From: Streptomyces tsukubensis
GTDB taxonomy: Bacteria > Actinomycetota > Actinomycetes > Streptomycetales > Streptomycetaceae
Direction: 5' to 3'
Assembly (NCBI RefSeq): GCF_003932715.1
Contig: NZ_CP020700.1
Span: forward strand, 6,098,501 to 6,162,500
Length of the DNA stretch: 64,000 bases
Shown here piece after piece: positions 9,038-17,648 of this stretch; the first letter of the stretch is position 1, and each line of letters starts with the position of its first letter. Under the pieces are notes generated by a model that was not told the origin of the DNA, searched no databases, and worked only from the letters and a program-made list of their open reading frames with translations. The position numbers and the translations under genes are program-made.

Positions 9038-10108
9038 TCAGCCGATGGTCCGGCCGTACGCCCGCAGGGTCCGCAGCGCCTCGATGGTCACCAAGGGGCG
9101 CGCCTCCAGCGACGTCCCCGGGGCCCACTGCCGCCAGTTCACCGGCCACCCGCCGTCCTCGCACTGCGCAGCGGCGAGATGGTCCAGCGACCGCCCGACC
9201 TCCTCGTCCGTGAACCAGTGCCGGGCCAGTGATTCCGGCGCCCGGGCGTAGTCGTACGCGAAGTGGTGCTCCCCCGGGGCATAGCCGGGGGACACGGGCT
9301 GCTCGTCCGCCCGGTCCGGGTCGAGGACCACGAGCCCCTTCTCCCGTACCAGCCGCCCCAGCCGGTCGGCGGCCGTCCGGGCCCGCGCCCGGTCCGGGAC
9401 CCCGTTCAGGAAGGCGACCGCTGCCTCCACCTCGTACGGGTGGGAGGATTCCAGCGAATCGACCGCGGCCCAGCAGAAGTCCGTGGCCCGGAACAGCCAC
9501 GCGTGCCACACCTCGTTGCGGTGGAGCAGCCCCACGACGGGGCCGGTGGTCAGCAGCGATCCGGGCGGATCGTCGACGATCGGGACGAAGGGCGCGGCCG
9601 GATAGCCGCGCTGGGACGGATGGACGGCGGGCAGCGCGCCCTCCGGGGTCGACACCCCCGTCAGATAGCGGCACAGCCGCTCCGCGCGCAGTCCGCCGCA
9701 GCGTCCGATGGAGTCCAGGACCCGCAGCGCATGAGCGGTGTGCAGCGGCTGGCTCACCGGACCCCGCAGATCCGGTTCGAGGGCGTGGCCGTAGCCGCCG
9801 TCCTCGTTGAGGTACGGGGAGAGGGCGGCGTCGACGCCGTCGGCGCCGCCGCCCAGGAAGTGGTACGCGAAGCGGCGCTGCTCCAGCACGCGGGCGGTGA
9901 GCCAGACGAAGTGCTCGGCGCGCGCCAGCGGCGACGAGGACGGCGGCGGGGGACCGCCCGGGCCCTCCGGTTCACCGGCCCGGGACCGGTTCCCGGACAT
10001 CTCCCCGGACCCTTCGGCGGATGCCTCCGCGGCGTTCTTCCCGGGGCCCGCCGCCTGCTCGGCGGCCACCTCGGGTCCTTCCTCACGGGTTTCCTCGGGT
10101 TCGGCCAT
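9038..10108 (-). CDS. alpha/alpha-toroid (prenyltransferase-like) hypothetical protein
   Basis: A 356-residue protein with a low-complexity acidic N-terminus (residues 1-60). It then shows repeated helical units with Gly-rich turns: LNEDGGYGHALEPD early and CEDGGWPVNW late resemble the QW-type turns of terpene cyclase and prenyltransferase toroids. There is no DXDD or DDXXD motif that would support cyclase activity, so the enzymatic role is open. ATG 10108 is chosen; an upstream frame to 10162 lacks support. It is divergent from the DUF3046 gene. Confidence 0.7.
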   Translation of the reverse strand: MAEPEETREEGPEVAAEQAAGPGKNAAEASAEGSGEMSGNRSRAGEPEGPGGPPPPSSSPLARAEHFVWLTARVLEQRRFAYHFLGGGADGVDAALSPYLNEDGGYGHALEPDLRGPVSQPLHTAHALRVLDSIGRCGGLRAERLCRYLTGVSTPEGALPAVHPSQRGYPAAPFVPIVDDPPGSLLTTGPVVGLLHRNEVWHAWLFRATDFCWAAVDSLESSHPYEVEAAVAFLNGVPDRARARTAADRLGRLVREKGLVVLDPDRADEQPVSPGYAPGEHHFAYDYARAPESLARHWFTDEEVGRSLDHLAAAQCEDGGWPVNWRQWAPGTSLEARPLVTIEALRTLRAYGRTIG

Positions 10109-10185
10109 GGTCCGACCGTAGAGCGGAAAGGTTCCGGGGGCGGCGAGAGGGCCGGGGCGCACCCCCTGCGCGGGATACTGGCGTC

Positions 10186-10380
10186 ATGCGGTTGACGATT
10201 TTCTGGGAGCGGATGGCGGACCACTTCGGTGCCGCGTACGCCGACTCCTTCGCACGGGACCATGTGATGTCCGAGCTGGGCGGGCGGACCGTCCACCAGG
10301 CGCTCGACGCGGGCTGGGAGGCCAAGGACGTGTGGCGCGCGGTCTGTGCGGCCGTCGACGTCCCGGCCGACCGGCGCTGA
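10186..10380 (+). CDS. DUF3046 domain protein
   Basis: A 64-residue protein starting MRLTIFWERM and containing FGAAYADSFARDHVMSELGG and a VWRAVCAAVDVP ending, the whole of the actinobacterial DUF3046 family. Function is unknown. GATACT at 10174-10179 lies exactly 6 bases before the ATG and there is no Shine-Dalgarno sequence, so the transcript is probably leaderless. DUF3046 genes occur close to recA in many actinobacteria, and here it lies 7 kb upstream. Confidence 0.85.
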   Translation: MRLTIFWERMADHFGAAYADSFARDHVMSELGGRTVHQALDAGWEAKDVWRAVCAAVDVPADRR

Positions 10381-10454
10381 CCGCACTCCCTCAGGACCCG
10401 CCGTCCGCTCGCCGCCACCCGCCGTCCGCTCGTCGGCGGGTCGTCGGCCGGTCG

Positions 10455-10463
10455 TTGTCCACA
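10455..10463 (+). promoter_or_regulatory. DnaA-box-like site TTGTCCACA
   Basis: An exact match to TTGTCCACA, the DnaA box form I associate with Streptomyces, in the spacer before the AI-2E-family permease gene. A single box can occur by chance. Confidence 0.4.
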
Positions 10464-10514
10464 GGCCATCGGGGTGGGTCCCCGGACGGGGCACTTGTGC
10501 GCGACACTGGGCCG

Positions 10515-12023
10515 GTGGCCCCGACGAGTGACAAGCGCGACGACAACGAACACGACGGTTCCCCGGACCGTGCCGGTGAGGACCGGGACGACCGCGGCAG
10601 ACGGAACGACCGCAGCTCAGGCCGGCCGGACGGCGACGGCGGCCGCGCCGGGCGGCTGTCCGTGCCCGCGCAGGGCGCGGCGGCAGGCGGTCCCGCCCTT
10701 GCCGAAGGCATAGGGGGCGGCGGACCGCCCCGGACCGGCGGCGTCTCCGTCGACGCGCCCGCGCCCGGGGCGGACACCCCGGCCGACGGCGGGCCCGCCC
10801 GGTCCGTGACCCCGCCCGGCCCGCCGCCCCCCTCCGCGGTCGGCGGCGCCCTCGGCCCCGCCCGGATGCCTCGCTGGCTGCCGCGCGCGATGCTGCTCGC
10901 CCTGGCGCTCTACGCCTGCTTCCAGCTCGGGGTCTGGGCCTTCCACCAGCTCATCGGGCTCCTGCTGAACATCCTGATCGCCTTCTTCCTCGCCCTCGCC
11001 ATCGAGCCCGCAGTCGGGCGGATGGCGGCGCGGGGGATGCGGCGCGGGGTCGCCACGTTCCTGGTGTTCTTCGGGATCCTGATCTCCGTCGTCGGATTCG
11101 TGGTCATGCTCGGGTCGATGCTGGCCGACCAGATACTGGCCATGGTCGACGAGTTCCCCAAATACCTCGACTCGGTGATCAACTGGATCAACAGCACCTT
11201 CAAGACCGAGCTGTCCCGGGTCGAGGTGCAGGACAGTGTCCTGAAGTCGGACTGGCTGCAGCAGTACGTGCAGAACAGCGCCAGCGGTGTGCTCGACGTC
11301 TCCGCCACGGTCCTCGGCGGGCTGTTCAAGCTGCTGACGATCTTCCTCTTCTCGTTCTACTTCGCCGCCGACGGGCCGCGGCTGCGCCGGGCGCTCTGCT
11401 CCGTACTGCCCCCGGCCAAGCAGGCGGAGGTGCTGCGCGCCTGGGAGATCGCCGTCGACAAGACCGGCGGATATCTGTACTCCCGCGGACTGATGGCCCT
11501 CATCTCGGGCGTCGCGCACTTCGTCCTGCTGGAGATCCTCGGGGTGCCCTACGCCCCGGCGCTGGCGATCTGGGTCGGACTGGTGTCCCAGTTCATCCCG
11601 ACGATCGGTACGTATCTGGCCGGGGCCCTCCCGATGCTGCTCGCGTTCACCGTGAACCCCTGGTACGCGGTGTGGGTGCTCGGGTTCGTCGTGGTGTACC
11701 AGCAGTTCGAGAACTACGTCCTCCAGCCGAAGCTGACCTCCAAGACCGTCGACATCCACCCGGCCGTGGCCTTCGGTTCCGTCATAGCGGGTACGGCGCT
11801 GATGGGTGCCGTGGGCGCGCTGATCGCGATCCCGGCCGTCGCCACCCTCCAGGCGTTCCTCGGTGCCTATGTGAAGCGGTACACCGTGGCCGACGACGCC
11901 CGGGTGCAGGGCCACCGCCGACGGCGCGGACAGATGCTGCGGCGGTTCCGGCCGGTCGCGGCGATGCGCCGGGACGGGACGGAGACGGCCGAGCCGGGCG
12001 GCGGACTGAGCACCGCCGACTGA
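10515..12023 (+). CDS. AI-2E-family transporter (PerM-like permease)
   Basis: A 502-residue protein. The first 115 residues are hydrophilic, Gly/Pro/Asp-rich and probably disordered. The rest is the PerM/AI-2E transporter domain with about seven or eight membrane helices, including LLNILIAFFLALAIEPAVG near the start and the late signature FIPTIGTYLAGALP. A basic tail ends the protein. Substrates of this family are varied, and autoinducer export should not be assumed. The GTG at 10515 follows GACACT by 6 bases and lacks a Shine-Dalgarno sequence, so it is probably leaderless. Confidence 0.85.
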   Translation: MAPTSDKRDDNEHDGSPDRAGEDRDDRGRRNDRSSGRPDGDGGRAGRLSVPAQGAAAGGPALAEGIGGGGPPRTGGVSVDAPAPGADTPADGGPARSVTPPGPPPPSAVGGALGPARMPRWLPRAMLLALALYACFQLGVWAFHQLIGLLLNILIAFFLALAIEPAVGRMAARGMRRGVATFLVFFGILISVVGFVVMLGSMLADQILAMVDEFPKYLDSVINWINSTFKTELSRVEVQDSVLKSDWLQQYVQNSASGVLDVSATVLGGLFKLLTIFLFSFYFAADGPRLRRALCSVLPPAKQAEVLRAWEIAVDKTGGYLYSRGLMALISGVAHFVLLEILGVPYAPALAIWVGLVSQFIPTIGTYLAGALPMLLAFTVNPWYAVWVLGFVVVYQQFENYVLQPKLTSKTVDIHPAVAFGSVIAGTALMGAVGALIAIPAVATLQAFLGAYVKRYTVADDARVQGHRRRRGQMLRRFRPVAAMRRDGTETAEPGGGLSTAD

Positions 12024-12354
12024 CCGCCTCAAGACCGCCCGGGCCCGGCCACCTCGCCCCGGACCGCCCCGGTGTCGCGCCGGGGCCGCCTCGACGGCCG
12101 GGGCGGGGCGTCGGAGTCGTGGCCGGTCGGCCGCAACCCCCGGTCGGCCGCAGCCCCGGGCCGGGCTCCGGCCGGGGCCGTACCTCCGGGGGACGGCCCC
12201 GCCCCGCCCGGACGTGGTGCCCGCCGCTCGGCAGCGGACACCACGGACCGGCGACCGTATCCGTCCGGCCGGACACCCGCCGGACGGTCGCGGCGAGGGC
12301 CCTGGGAAGGGCGGGCGGTTCACGGCCGCCCACCGGTATCCGCTGCCGGACCCA
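12024..12354. other. convergent intergenic region with a 17-bp tandem repeat
   Basis: 331 GC-rich bases between the convergent permease and TPR genes. A 17-bp unit CGGTCGGCCGCAACCCC is repeated in tandem at 12124-12140 and 12141-12157 with one mismatch. No clear long hairpin terminator or gene is seen. Confidence 0.6.
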
Positions 12355-15354
12355 TTACCCCATCTCGTGGAGCATCTCGCGGGCCTGCTCCAGCAGTTCG
12401 GCGGTCTCCTCGCCCTCCCGCTCCGCCGCCTCCTCCAGCTCCGTCACCAGCGCCGTCATCCGGGCCTTCGCCGCGTCCACCCGGTTCCGGTTGTGCTCCG
12501 TCCACGCAGCCCGGGCCAGGGCGTTGAAGCGGTCGTGGCGCGCGGCGTCCCCGAACTCCGCGAAGAGCCCCGCCGCCCGGTCCAGCAGGACGATGTCCCG
12601 GTCCGGCACGGCCGGCCCCCCTCCGGCGGCAGCGGGTGCCGCAGAACGCTCCTCCCCGTCCTCCGGATCCTCGGCGTCCAGCAGCCGCGCCAGCTGGGAG
12701 CAGGTCTCCGCCCACTCGTACCGCAGCTCGGCGACCTCGGAGTCCTGGACCAGGGCGAGCGCCTCGCCCATGAACCTCCGGGCCCGCTCGTACTCCTCCG
12801 GAGGCGAGTCGTACCGCAGTCCGAGCCACGCCAGGGAACGGAGCACCCGCACTTCGGAGACCACACAGTCACCCGCCCGGCGCCACAGCTCCAGCGCCCG
12901 CAGATAGGCCGCCTCCGATTCGCCGGTCAGCTCCGCCTCGGCGAGACACTCGGCCGCGGAATGGGCCAGGCTCGCCTGCGGCCGGGGGTCCTCCCACGCG
13001 GTGGTGCCCTCGGCGGCCAGCAGATACTGCTCCGCCGCGCCCCGGGGATCGTCGAGCCCGTTGAGCAGGCCACCCAGCAGCTGCCGAGCCCGTACCACCT
13101 CCTCGTCACCCGCCCCGCCGTACGTCTCCACCAGATCGGGGAGGGCCGAGTGCAGCACCTCGGCGGCCTCGGCATGCCGGTCCGTATCGGCGTACGCCCG
13201 CGCGAGCAGCAGCCTCGCCCGAGCCCCGGGGCCTGCGGAGAGCCCCGCCCGGTCGAACCAGTGGGCGGCACCGAGGGCGTGCTCCGCGGCCTCCGCCGCG
13301 GAACCCTCCCGCTCCATCAGGACCTCGGACAGCGTCAGCCGTACGGAACCCAGCACATCGGGCTCGACGGCCTCGGCGGAGTGGGCGAGCGCGGCCCTGG
13401 CATCGGCCTCGGCCGCCACCTGATCCCCGCCCGCCGCGACCACCCGCGCCCGGAGCTCCAGCGGCCGGGCCGCCTCCCAGGGGCGGCCGGCGGCCAGGAA
13501 GTGCTCCGCCGACGACGCCAGCAGCGCCACGGCCCGATCCTGCTCCCCGGACGGCAGCAGCACTTGCGCGAGGAACAGCTCGGCTTGGGCCAGGACATCC
13601 GTCGTACCGCCCGGGTCCGCGACGGCCCGGTCCTTGCCCCGCTCCGCCACAAAGGCGTCGAGCTGCTCCCGGAGCACGGTGTCGACCGACTCGGCCCCTT
13701 CCCCGGATCCTTCTTCGGAGGTGTGCTGCTCCCGGTGGCGCAGCAGCGATTCCAGGCGCAGCGTGGCGAGCCCGGCCAGCGCGACCCGGCGCTCACGCAT
13801 CGGGTCCGAAGCGTCGAGATCCCCGGCCGACCGCACGGCCGCCGCCAGCCTCTCCGTGATCTCCGAAGCCGGGGCACCGGCCCGGGCGGCGCTGCCCGCG
13901 GCCGCCAGATCCGCGTACGCGGCCCGGCTCGGCGATCCGGCCTCGCGATGGGCGCCGGCGGCCCGGGCGAAGCGCTCCGTGGCGTCCCCGGCTCCGTCCT
14001 CGTACGCGGTCCAGGCCTCGAACTCCAGCAGATCGGCGGCGAGCTCCGGATCCGCCGCGCTGTCCGCCGTGGTGTCCGCGGCGGCCCGGCGGGACACCTC
14101 CGCCCACTGGGCGCGGGCGGACGGATGCCCACGGCGGCGGGCCGTACGCGCCCGCTCGACGAGGTCGGCGAAGGAGGGCGCGGCACCGTCACCTCCCGCC
14201 GGGGCCGCGGCGGCGCGGTCCGGGGCCGCCGGGGTGGGCAGCGCCGGGCTGCGCACCCCGAGCGGCAGCGCGTCGGCCAGCGGCTGCCGGACCGTCCGCT
14301 CCGCGAACCGGTCCGACTTCAGCGAGTTGCCGTTGCGCGCGTCGAAGCGCGCGGCGATCGCGGCGGCGTCCGCGTACAGCAGGTCGTACAGCTCGGCCGC
14401 GGTCCGCACCTCGCCCTCGTAAGGGACGGTGGGCCGGTCGCCGTGGCCGGTGTCCTTCAGCCGGCGCAGCAGGACCAGGATGCCGGCGTTGAAGTCGAGC
14501 TGGGCGTCGACGTCGACGAGGGCGCCGAGATGTCCGGCGTGCTCGGCGAGGATTTCGAGACCGCGGGACTCGTTGCCGGTCAGGGCGCAGAACTCGATGT
14601 GCGCACCGATGGAGCGGAGCAGGCTCTCGTTGCCCCGCGCCATGCGGTAGCCGCGGAGATGGTTGGCCCGGGCCTCGTCGGCCCGGCCGAGACGGAGCAG
14701 CGGCAGCAGAGAGTGCGCGAGGACCCGGTGGGGCTCCTCCAGACAGTCCTCGTCACCCGCCAGGACCGGCCCCCAGAGCCGTATCGCCCCGGCGTCGTCC
14801 CCTCGGACGGCCCGATAGCGTCCCTGGTCGTTCAGCTCGCAGGCATGGCAGTCGCTCATGGCGTCGCGGTCGGCGGCCAGCCAGGCGGCGAAGGCGCGGT
14901 CCGTGCGCTCCTCGTCCCCGGTCGCCTCGGCGAGCAGCTGCTCGGCCTGGCGCACCGCCCGCTCGCTGTGGCCCGCGAGCCGGTAGCGCCGCTCCATATC
15001 GGTGAGCCAGCGCTCCACCGACGCCAGCGGGATGTCCGGCGAGTCGAGGATGCCACCGGTCACCCACTTGAACCGCCAGAACAGGCTGTGGACCTCCCAC
15101 GAGGTGAAGGCCCCCGGATCCCGGTCGTACTCCTGGAGGAGCCGGGCGAACGGCACCAGGATCCTGGTGCGCTCGGCGCTGTGCTCGTAGGCGTCGATCA
15201 GCCCCATGAGGGACTGACGGAACAGGGCGCTGTCCCCGGACGCTTCGGCGGCGGCGCCGAGGGCCTCGGCACGGGCGGTGCGGGCGGGGCCGTACGGCGC
15301 GTCGGAGTTCTCGAAGAGACCCAGGCGGATCTCCTCGACGGTCATCGTGCTCAT
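12355..15354 (-). CDS. large TPR-like repeat protein, partner of HSP90 homologue
   Basis: A 999-residue Ala/Leu/Glu-rich cytoplasmic protein with no signal peptide. It is built of helical hairpins resembling tetratricopeptide repeats, clearest in the C-terminal half (about 560-900, for example AEVLHSALPDLVETYG and AAYLRALELWRRAG). A disordered Ala/Pro-rich linker lies near 355-375 and a charged coiled coil ends the protein (ELEEAAEREGEETAELLEQ). The start overlaps the stop of the HSP90 gene (TGATG), so the two are translationally coupled and probably act together. TPR proteins are classical HSP90 co-chaperones in eukaryotes; a partner role here is inference. Confidence 0.8.
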   Translation of the reverse strand: MSTMTVEEIRLGLFENSDAPYGPARTARAEALGAAAEASGDSALFRQSLMGLIDAYEHSAERTRILVPFARLLQEYDRDPGAFTSWEVHSLFWRFKWVTGGILDSPDIPLASVERWLTDMERRYRLAGHSERAVRQAEQLLAEATGDEERTDRAFAAWLAADRDAMSDCHACELNDQGRYRAVRGDDAGAIRLWGPVLAGDEDCLEEPHRVLAHSLLPLLRLGRADEARANHLRGYRMARGNESLLRSIGAHIEFCALTGNESRGLEILAEHAGHLGALVDVDAQLDFNAGILVLLRRLKDTGHGDRPTVPYEGEVRTAAELYDLLYADAAAIAARFDARNGNSLKSDRFAERTVRQPLADALPLGVRSPALPTPAAPDRAAAAPAGGDGAAPSFADLVERARTARRRGHPSARAQWAEVSRRAAADTTADSAADPELAADLLEFEAWTAYEDGAGDATERFARAAGAHREAGSPSRAAYADLAAAGSAARAGAPASEITERLAAAVRSAGDLDASDPMRERRVALAGLATLRLESLLRHREQHTSEEGSGEGAESVDTVLREQLDAFVAERGKDRAVADPGGTTDVLAQAELFLAQVLLPSGEQDRAVALLASSAEHFLAAGRPWEAARPLELRARVVAAGGDQVAAEADARAALAHSAEAVEPDVLGSVRLTLSEVLMEREGSAAEAAEHALGAAHWFDRAGLSAGPGARARLLLARAYADTDRHAEAAEVLHSALPDLVETYGGAGDEEVVRARQLLGGLLNGLDDPRGAAEQYLLAAEGTTAWEDPRPQASLAHSAAECLAEAELTGESEAAYLRALELWRRAGDCVVSEVRVLRSLAWLGLRYDSPPEEYERARRFMGEALALVQDSEVAELRYEWAETCSQLARLLDAEDPEDGEERSAAPAAAGGGPAVPDRDIVLLDRAAGLFAEFGDAARHDRFNALARAAWTEHNRNRVDAAKARMTALVTELEEAAEREGEETAELLEQAREMLHEMG

Positions 15355-17225
15355 CAGCGGCCTTCCTGGGCGGAACCGCCCGTGGCGGGGTGGGTCGCCC
15401 ATTCCAGGAGCCCGAGGAAGGCCCGGTTGAGCAGGGTGGAGTCGGCGGGCCGCAGGGGGCGCTGGGACATCAGCAGCGCCTGCCCGTAGAGCGACTCGAC
15501 CGCGGTGGCGGTCAGCTCCGGATCGGGCAGTGCGGCGATCCGGCGGATCAGCGGGTTGTTGTGGTTCAGCACCAGACGGGCGCGCGGCGCCGATCCGCGC
15601 AGGGAACCGAGGATGTCGTTCCACAGGGAGTCGGCGTTCGCCTCGGCGGCGGCCCGGTCCCGCTCGTGGCGCGCCTGCCGGTCGTCCAGGTAGAGCGCGG
15701 GCACCGTCACGGGCTGGAAGGCGCGCAGCGCCACGTCGCAGCCCTCCGCGTCGAGCCGGGCCCGGGCGGTGGAGAGGAAGCCGGCCAGCGCCAGCTCGGC
15801 CTCGGTGGGCACCGGGTCGAGGCGCTCGGTGACGGCACCGGCGTCGAGTTCGGTGACCTTCACCGAGGGGCGGACGGTGGGCAGCAGGGCGAGCAGATCC
15901 GCGTCGTACGTGTATCCGGCGTTGACCACGCCCAGGCCGTGGGCGGCCGCGATGGGGGCGATCTGGCGGAACTCCTCCACCGTGCGGGTGAAGTGGATCT
16001 CCCCGTGCGCCGCGGCGAACTCCTCCAGGCCGACCCGGCCGTCGCTGGTCTCGAACGGCAGCCACGGCAGCATCAGCCCGAACAGCTCCGGATCGTGCCG
16101 CGCCAGGGACTTCACCCCGAGGTGGTGGACGCTCAGGAAGGCGGCGAGCCGCTGCGGATCGCCCGCGGCCAGCTCCGCCAGCCACCGGCGGACGGCGGAG
16201 CCGAGGGCGTCGCGGACGGCGTCCAGCGTCTCGTCGTCGTAGAGGCTCTCGCGGGACGCGGTGGGGCGCAGCGCGTCGGTGTCGACCACGGCCCGGACGA
16301 AGAAGGCCCACTCCGGCAGCAGATTGTCCGCCCGGTCGGTGAGCAGCATGCCCTTGAGATAGGCGCGGTGCCCGCCGCGGTGCGCGGGGCTGGCGGGATC
16401 GGGGAGCACATAGGCGACGCCGCGGACCCCGGCGACCGGCAGGTCGAAGTCGATCGTGTCGAGCGGGGTGAAGCCGAACAGCGCGGCGCAGTGCCCGGCG
16501 AGCGCCTCCCGGCGGGCCGACGGAGTGGGGTGATCGCGGTCCCAGACGGCGGGCCGGTCGGTCACCGGACGCTCCGCCCCGCTGCCGTCCGCGAAGACGA
16601 TGTCGTACGGCAGGAGGGAGCCGAAGTCGCGCGCCAGCTCCTCCACCCGGGCCGGGGCCAGCCACTCCCCGGAACCGGGGCGCGGCTCCAGGAAGACGGT
16701 GGTGCCGGGGGCGGGGCGGGCCTCGTCGGGCAGCGTACGCACGGTGTACGAGCCGTCGTCCCGGGCCAGCCACTCCACGGGGGCCGCGCCGGGGGTGCGC
16801 GCGGAGCGGGTGACGACACGGATCTCGCGGGCCACGACGAAGCAGGCGAGCAGCCCGATGCCGAACTGGCCGAGGAATTCACGGCGGGCGGACTCCAGAC
16901 CGTGCTCGCCGCCGCGCTTGGAGCTGCGTCCGATGGTGGCGAGCAGGGTGTGGACCTCGTCGGCGGTCAGACCGATCCCGCTGTCCTCGATGGAGACCCG
17001 GCCCGCCTCGGCGGAGAGCCGGATCCGGTCCGGGCACCCGGGGTCGTCGGCCCGGCGCGCGGTGACCGCGTCCACGGCGTTCTGCAGGAGCTCGCGGACA
17101 TAGACCCGCGGGCTGGAGTACAGATGGTGGGAGAGCAGGTCGACCAGGCCCCGCAGGTCGACCTGGAAACTGCTGGACTCGGGCGGGGTCTCTGCCGCTT
17201 CGGTCGTGGACGTCGTGGATGTCAT
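15354..17225 (-). CDS. HSP90-family (HtpG-like) chaperone ATPase
   Basis: A 623-residue protein, the length of E. coli HtpG. The GHKL ATP site is intact: RELLQNAVDA at 44-53, DSGIGL at 81-86 and GQFGIGL at 119-125. Middle- and C-terminal-domain similarity is weaker, so this is a divergent HSP90 rather than a strict HtpG orthologue. GAGGTGAT at 17231-17238 is the ribosome binding site 5 bases before the ATG. It is the first gene of a two-gene operon with the TPR protein. The mRNA leader can fold so that the ribosome binding site is paired (see 17234-17305), suggesting translational or thermal control. Confidence 0.9.
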   Translation of the reverse strand: MTSTTSTTEAAETPPESSSFQVDLRGLVDLLSHHLYSSPRVYVRELLQNAVDAVTARRADDPGCPDRIRLSAEAGRVSIEDSGIGLTADEVHTLLATIGRSSKRGGEHGLESARREFLGQFGIGLLACFVVAREIRVVTRSARTPGAAPVEWLARDDGSYTVRTLPDEARPAPGTTVFLEPRPGSGEWLAPARVEELARDFGSLLPYDIVFADGSGAERPVTDRPAVWDRDHPTPSARREALAGHCAALFGFTPLDTIDFDLPVAGVRGVAYVLPDPASPAHRGGHRAYLKGMLLTDRADNLLPEWAFFVRAVVDTDALRPTASRESLYDDETLDAVRDALGSAVRRWLAELAAGDPQRLAAFLSVHHLGVKSLARHDPELFGLMLPWLPFETSDGRVGLEEFAAAHGEIHFTRTVEEFRQIAPIAAAHGLGVVNAGYTYDADLLALLPTVRPSVKVTELDAGAVTERLDPVPTEAELALAGFLSTARARLDAEGCDVALRAFQPVTVPALYLDDRQARHERDRAAAEANADSLWNDILGSLRGSAPRARLVLNHNNPLIRRIAALPDPELTATAVESLYGQALLMSQRPLRPADSTLLNRAFLGLLEWATHPATGGSAQEGR

Positions 17226-17233
17226 GCCGCATC

Positions 17234-17305
17234 ACCTCGCGATTACGCGCTGACCGGCTCGGACGGTTCCGCGAGCCGGGTTGTGGGAACGGGCGATCGC
17301 GAGGT
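17234..17305 (-). promoter_or_regulatory. structured 5' leader sequestering the HSP90 ribosome binding site
   Basis: In the mRNA sense, ACCTCGCGAT (17305 to 17296) is perfectly complementary to ATCGCGAGGT (17243 to 17234), which contains the AGGT of the Shine-Dalgarno sequence. Inside lies a second perfect 8-bp helix, CCGGCTCG with CGAGCCGG (17279-17272 and 17261-17254). The arrangement resembles RNA thermometers of heat shock genes. Function is inference. Confidence 0.55.
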
Positions 17306-17490
17306 CCCCCCTCACAGATCACGAACGAATCTCAGAGTAGAGGGGGGCACTGACAAAGCTCTCCGGATTTCCTGCGCCCCGGAATATCACCGGCCCGGCC
17401 CTTGACGGACCGGCCCGGGCCCCGGGCCGACCGCCCGGCGAGTGCCCGGGGGCGGCCCCACCCCTTCGGCGGCACGCCGGGCGGATGCGC

Positions 17491-17520
17491 TTGACACAAA
17501 AATCGAACATCCATTCTTAT
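17491..17520 (+). promoter_or_regulatory. recA promoter
   Basis: TTGACA at 17491-17496 and TCTTAT at 17515-17520 are separated by 18 bases, a good vegetative sigma factor promoter pair in this locally AT-rich patch. It lies 129 bases before the recA start. A LexA-type box occupies the spacer. Confidence 0.75.
17505..17516 (+). promoter_or_regulatory. LexA (SOS) box in the recA promoter
   Basis: GAACATCCATTC lies between the -35 and -10 elements. It fits the Gram-positive LexA pattern GAAC-N4-GTTC with one mismatch in the second half (ATTC). Bound repressor would block the promoter. The repressor gene lexA is in this window at 46778-47572. Confidence 0.7.
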
Positions 17521-17550
17521 GGGGTGTCCGGCCCCTGCCTCACCGGGCGG

Positions 17551-17559
17551 TTGTCCACA
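17551..17559 (+). promoter_or_regulatory. DnaA-box-like site TTGTCCACA
   Basis: An exact TTGTCCACA in the recA leader, 31 bases after the -10 element. Isolated and possibly coincidental. Confidence 0.35.
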
Positions 17560-17648
17560 GGCGGGACGGGTGTCGGGGCCCATTGTCAGTGGCAGGGGTT
17601 AGCGTCATTGACGTGAAGCGATCGACACAAGCAAATCGGGTGGAACCC

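Noticed and set aside
12355..16773. Single 1472-codon frame covering the TPR gene and part of the HSP90 gene
   Set aside because: The 5' part is an out-of-frame reading of the HSP90 gene; the true TPR start is the ATG at 15354 overlapping the HSP90 stop.
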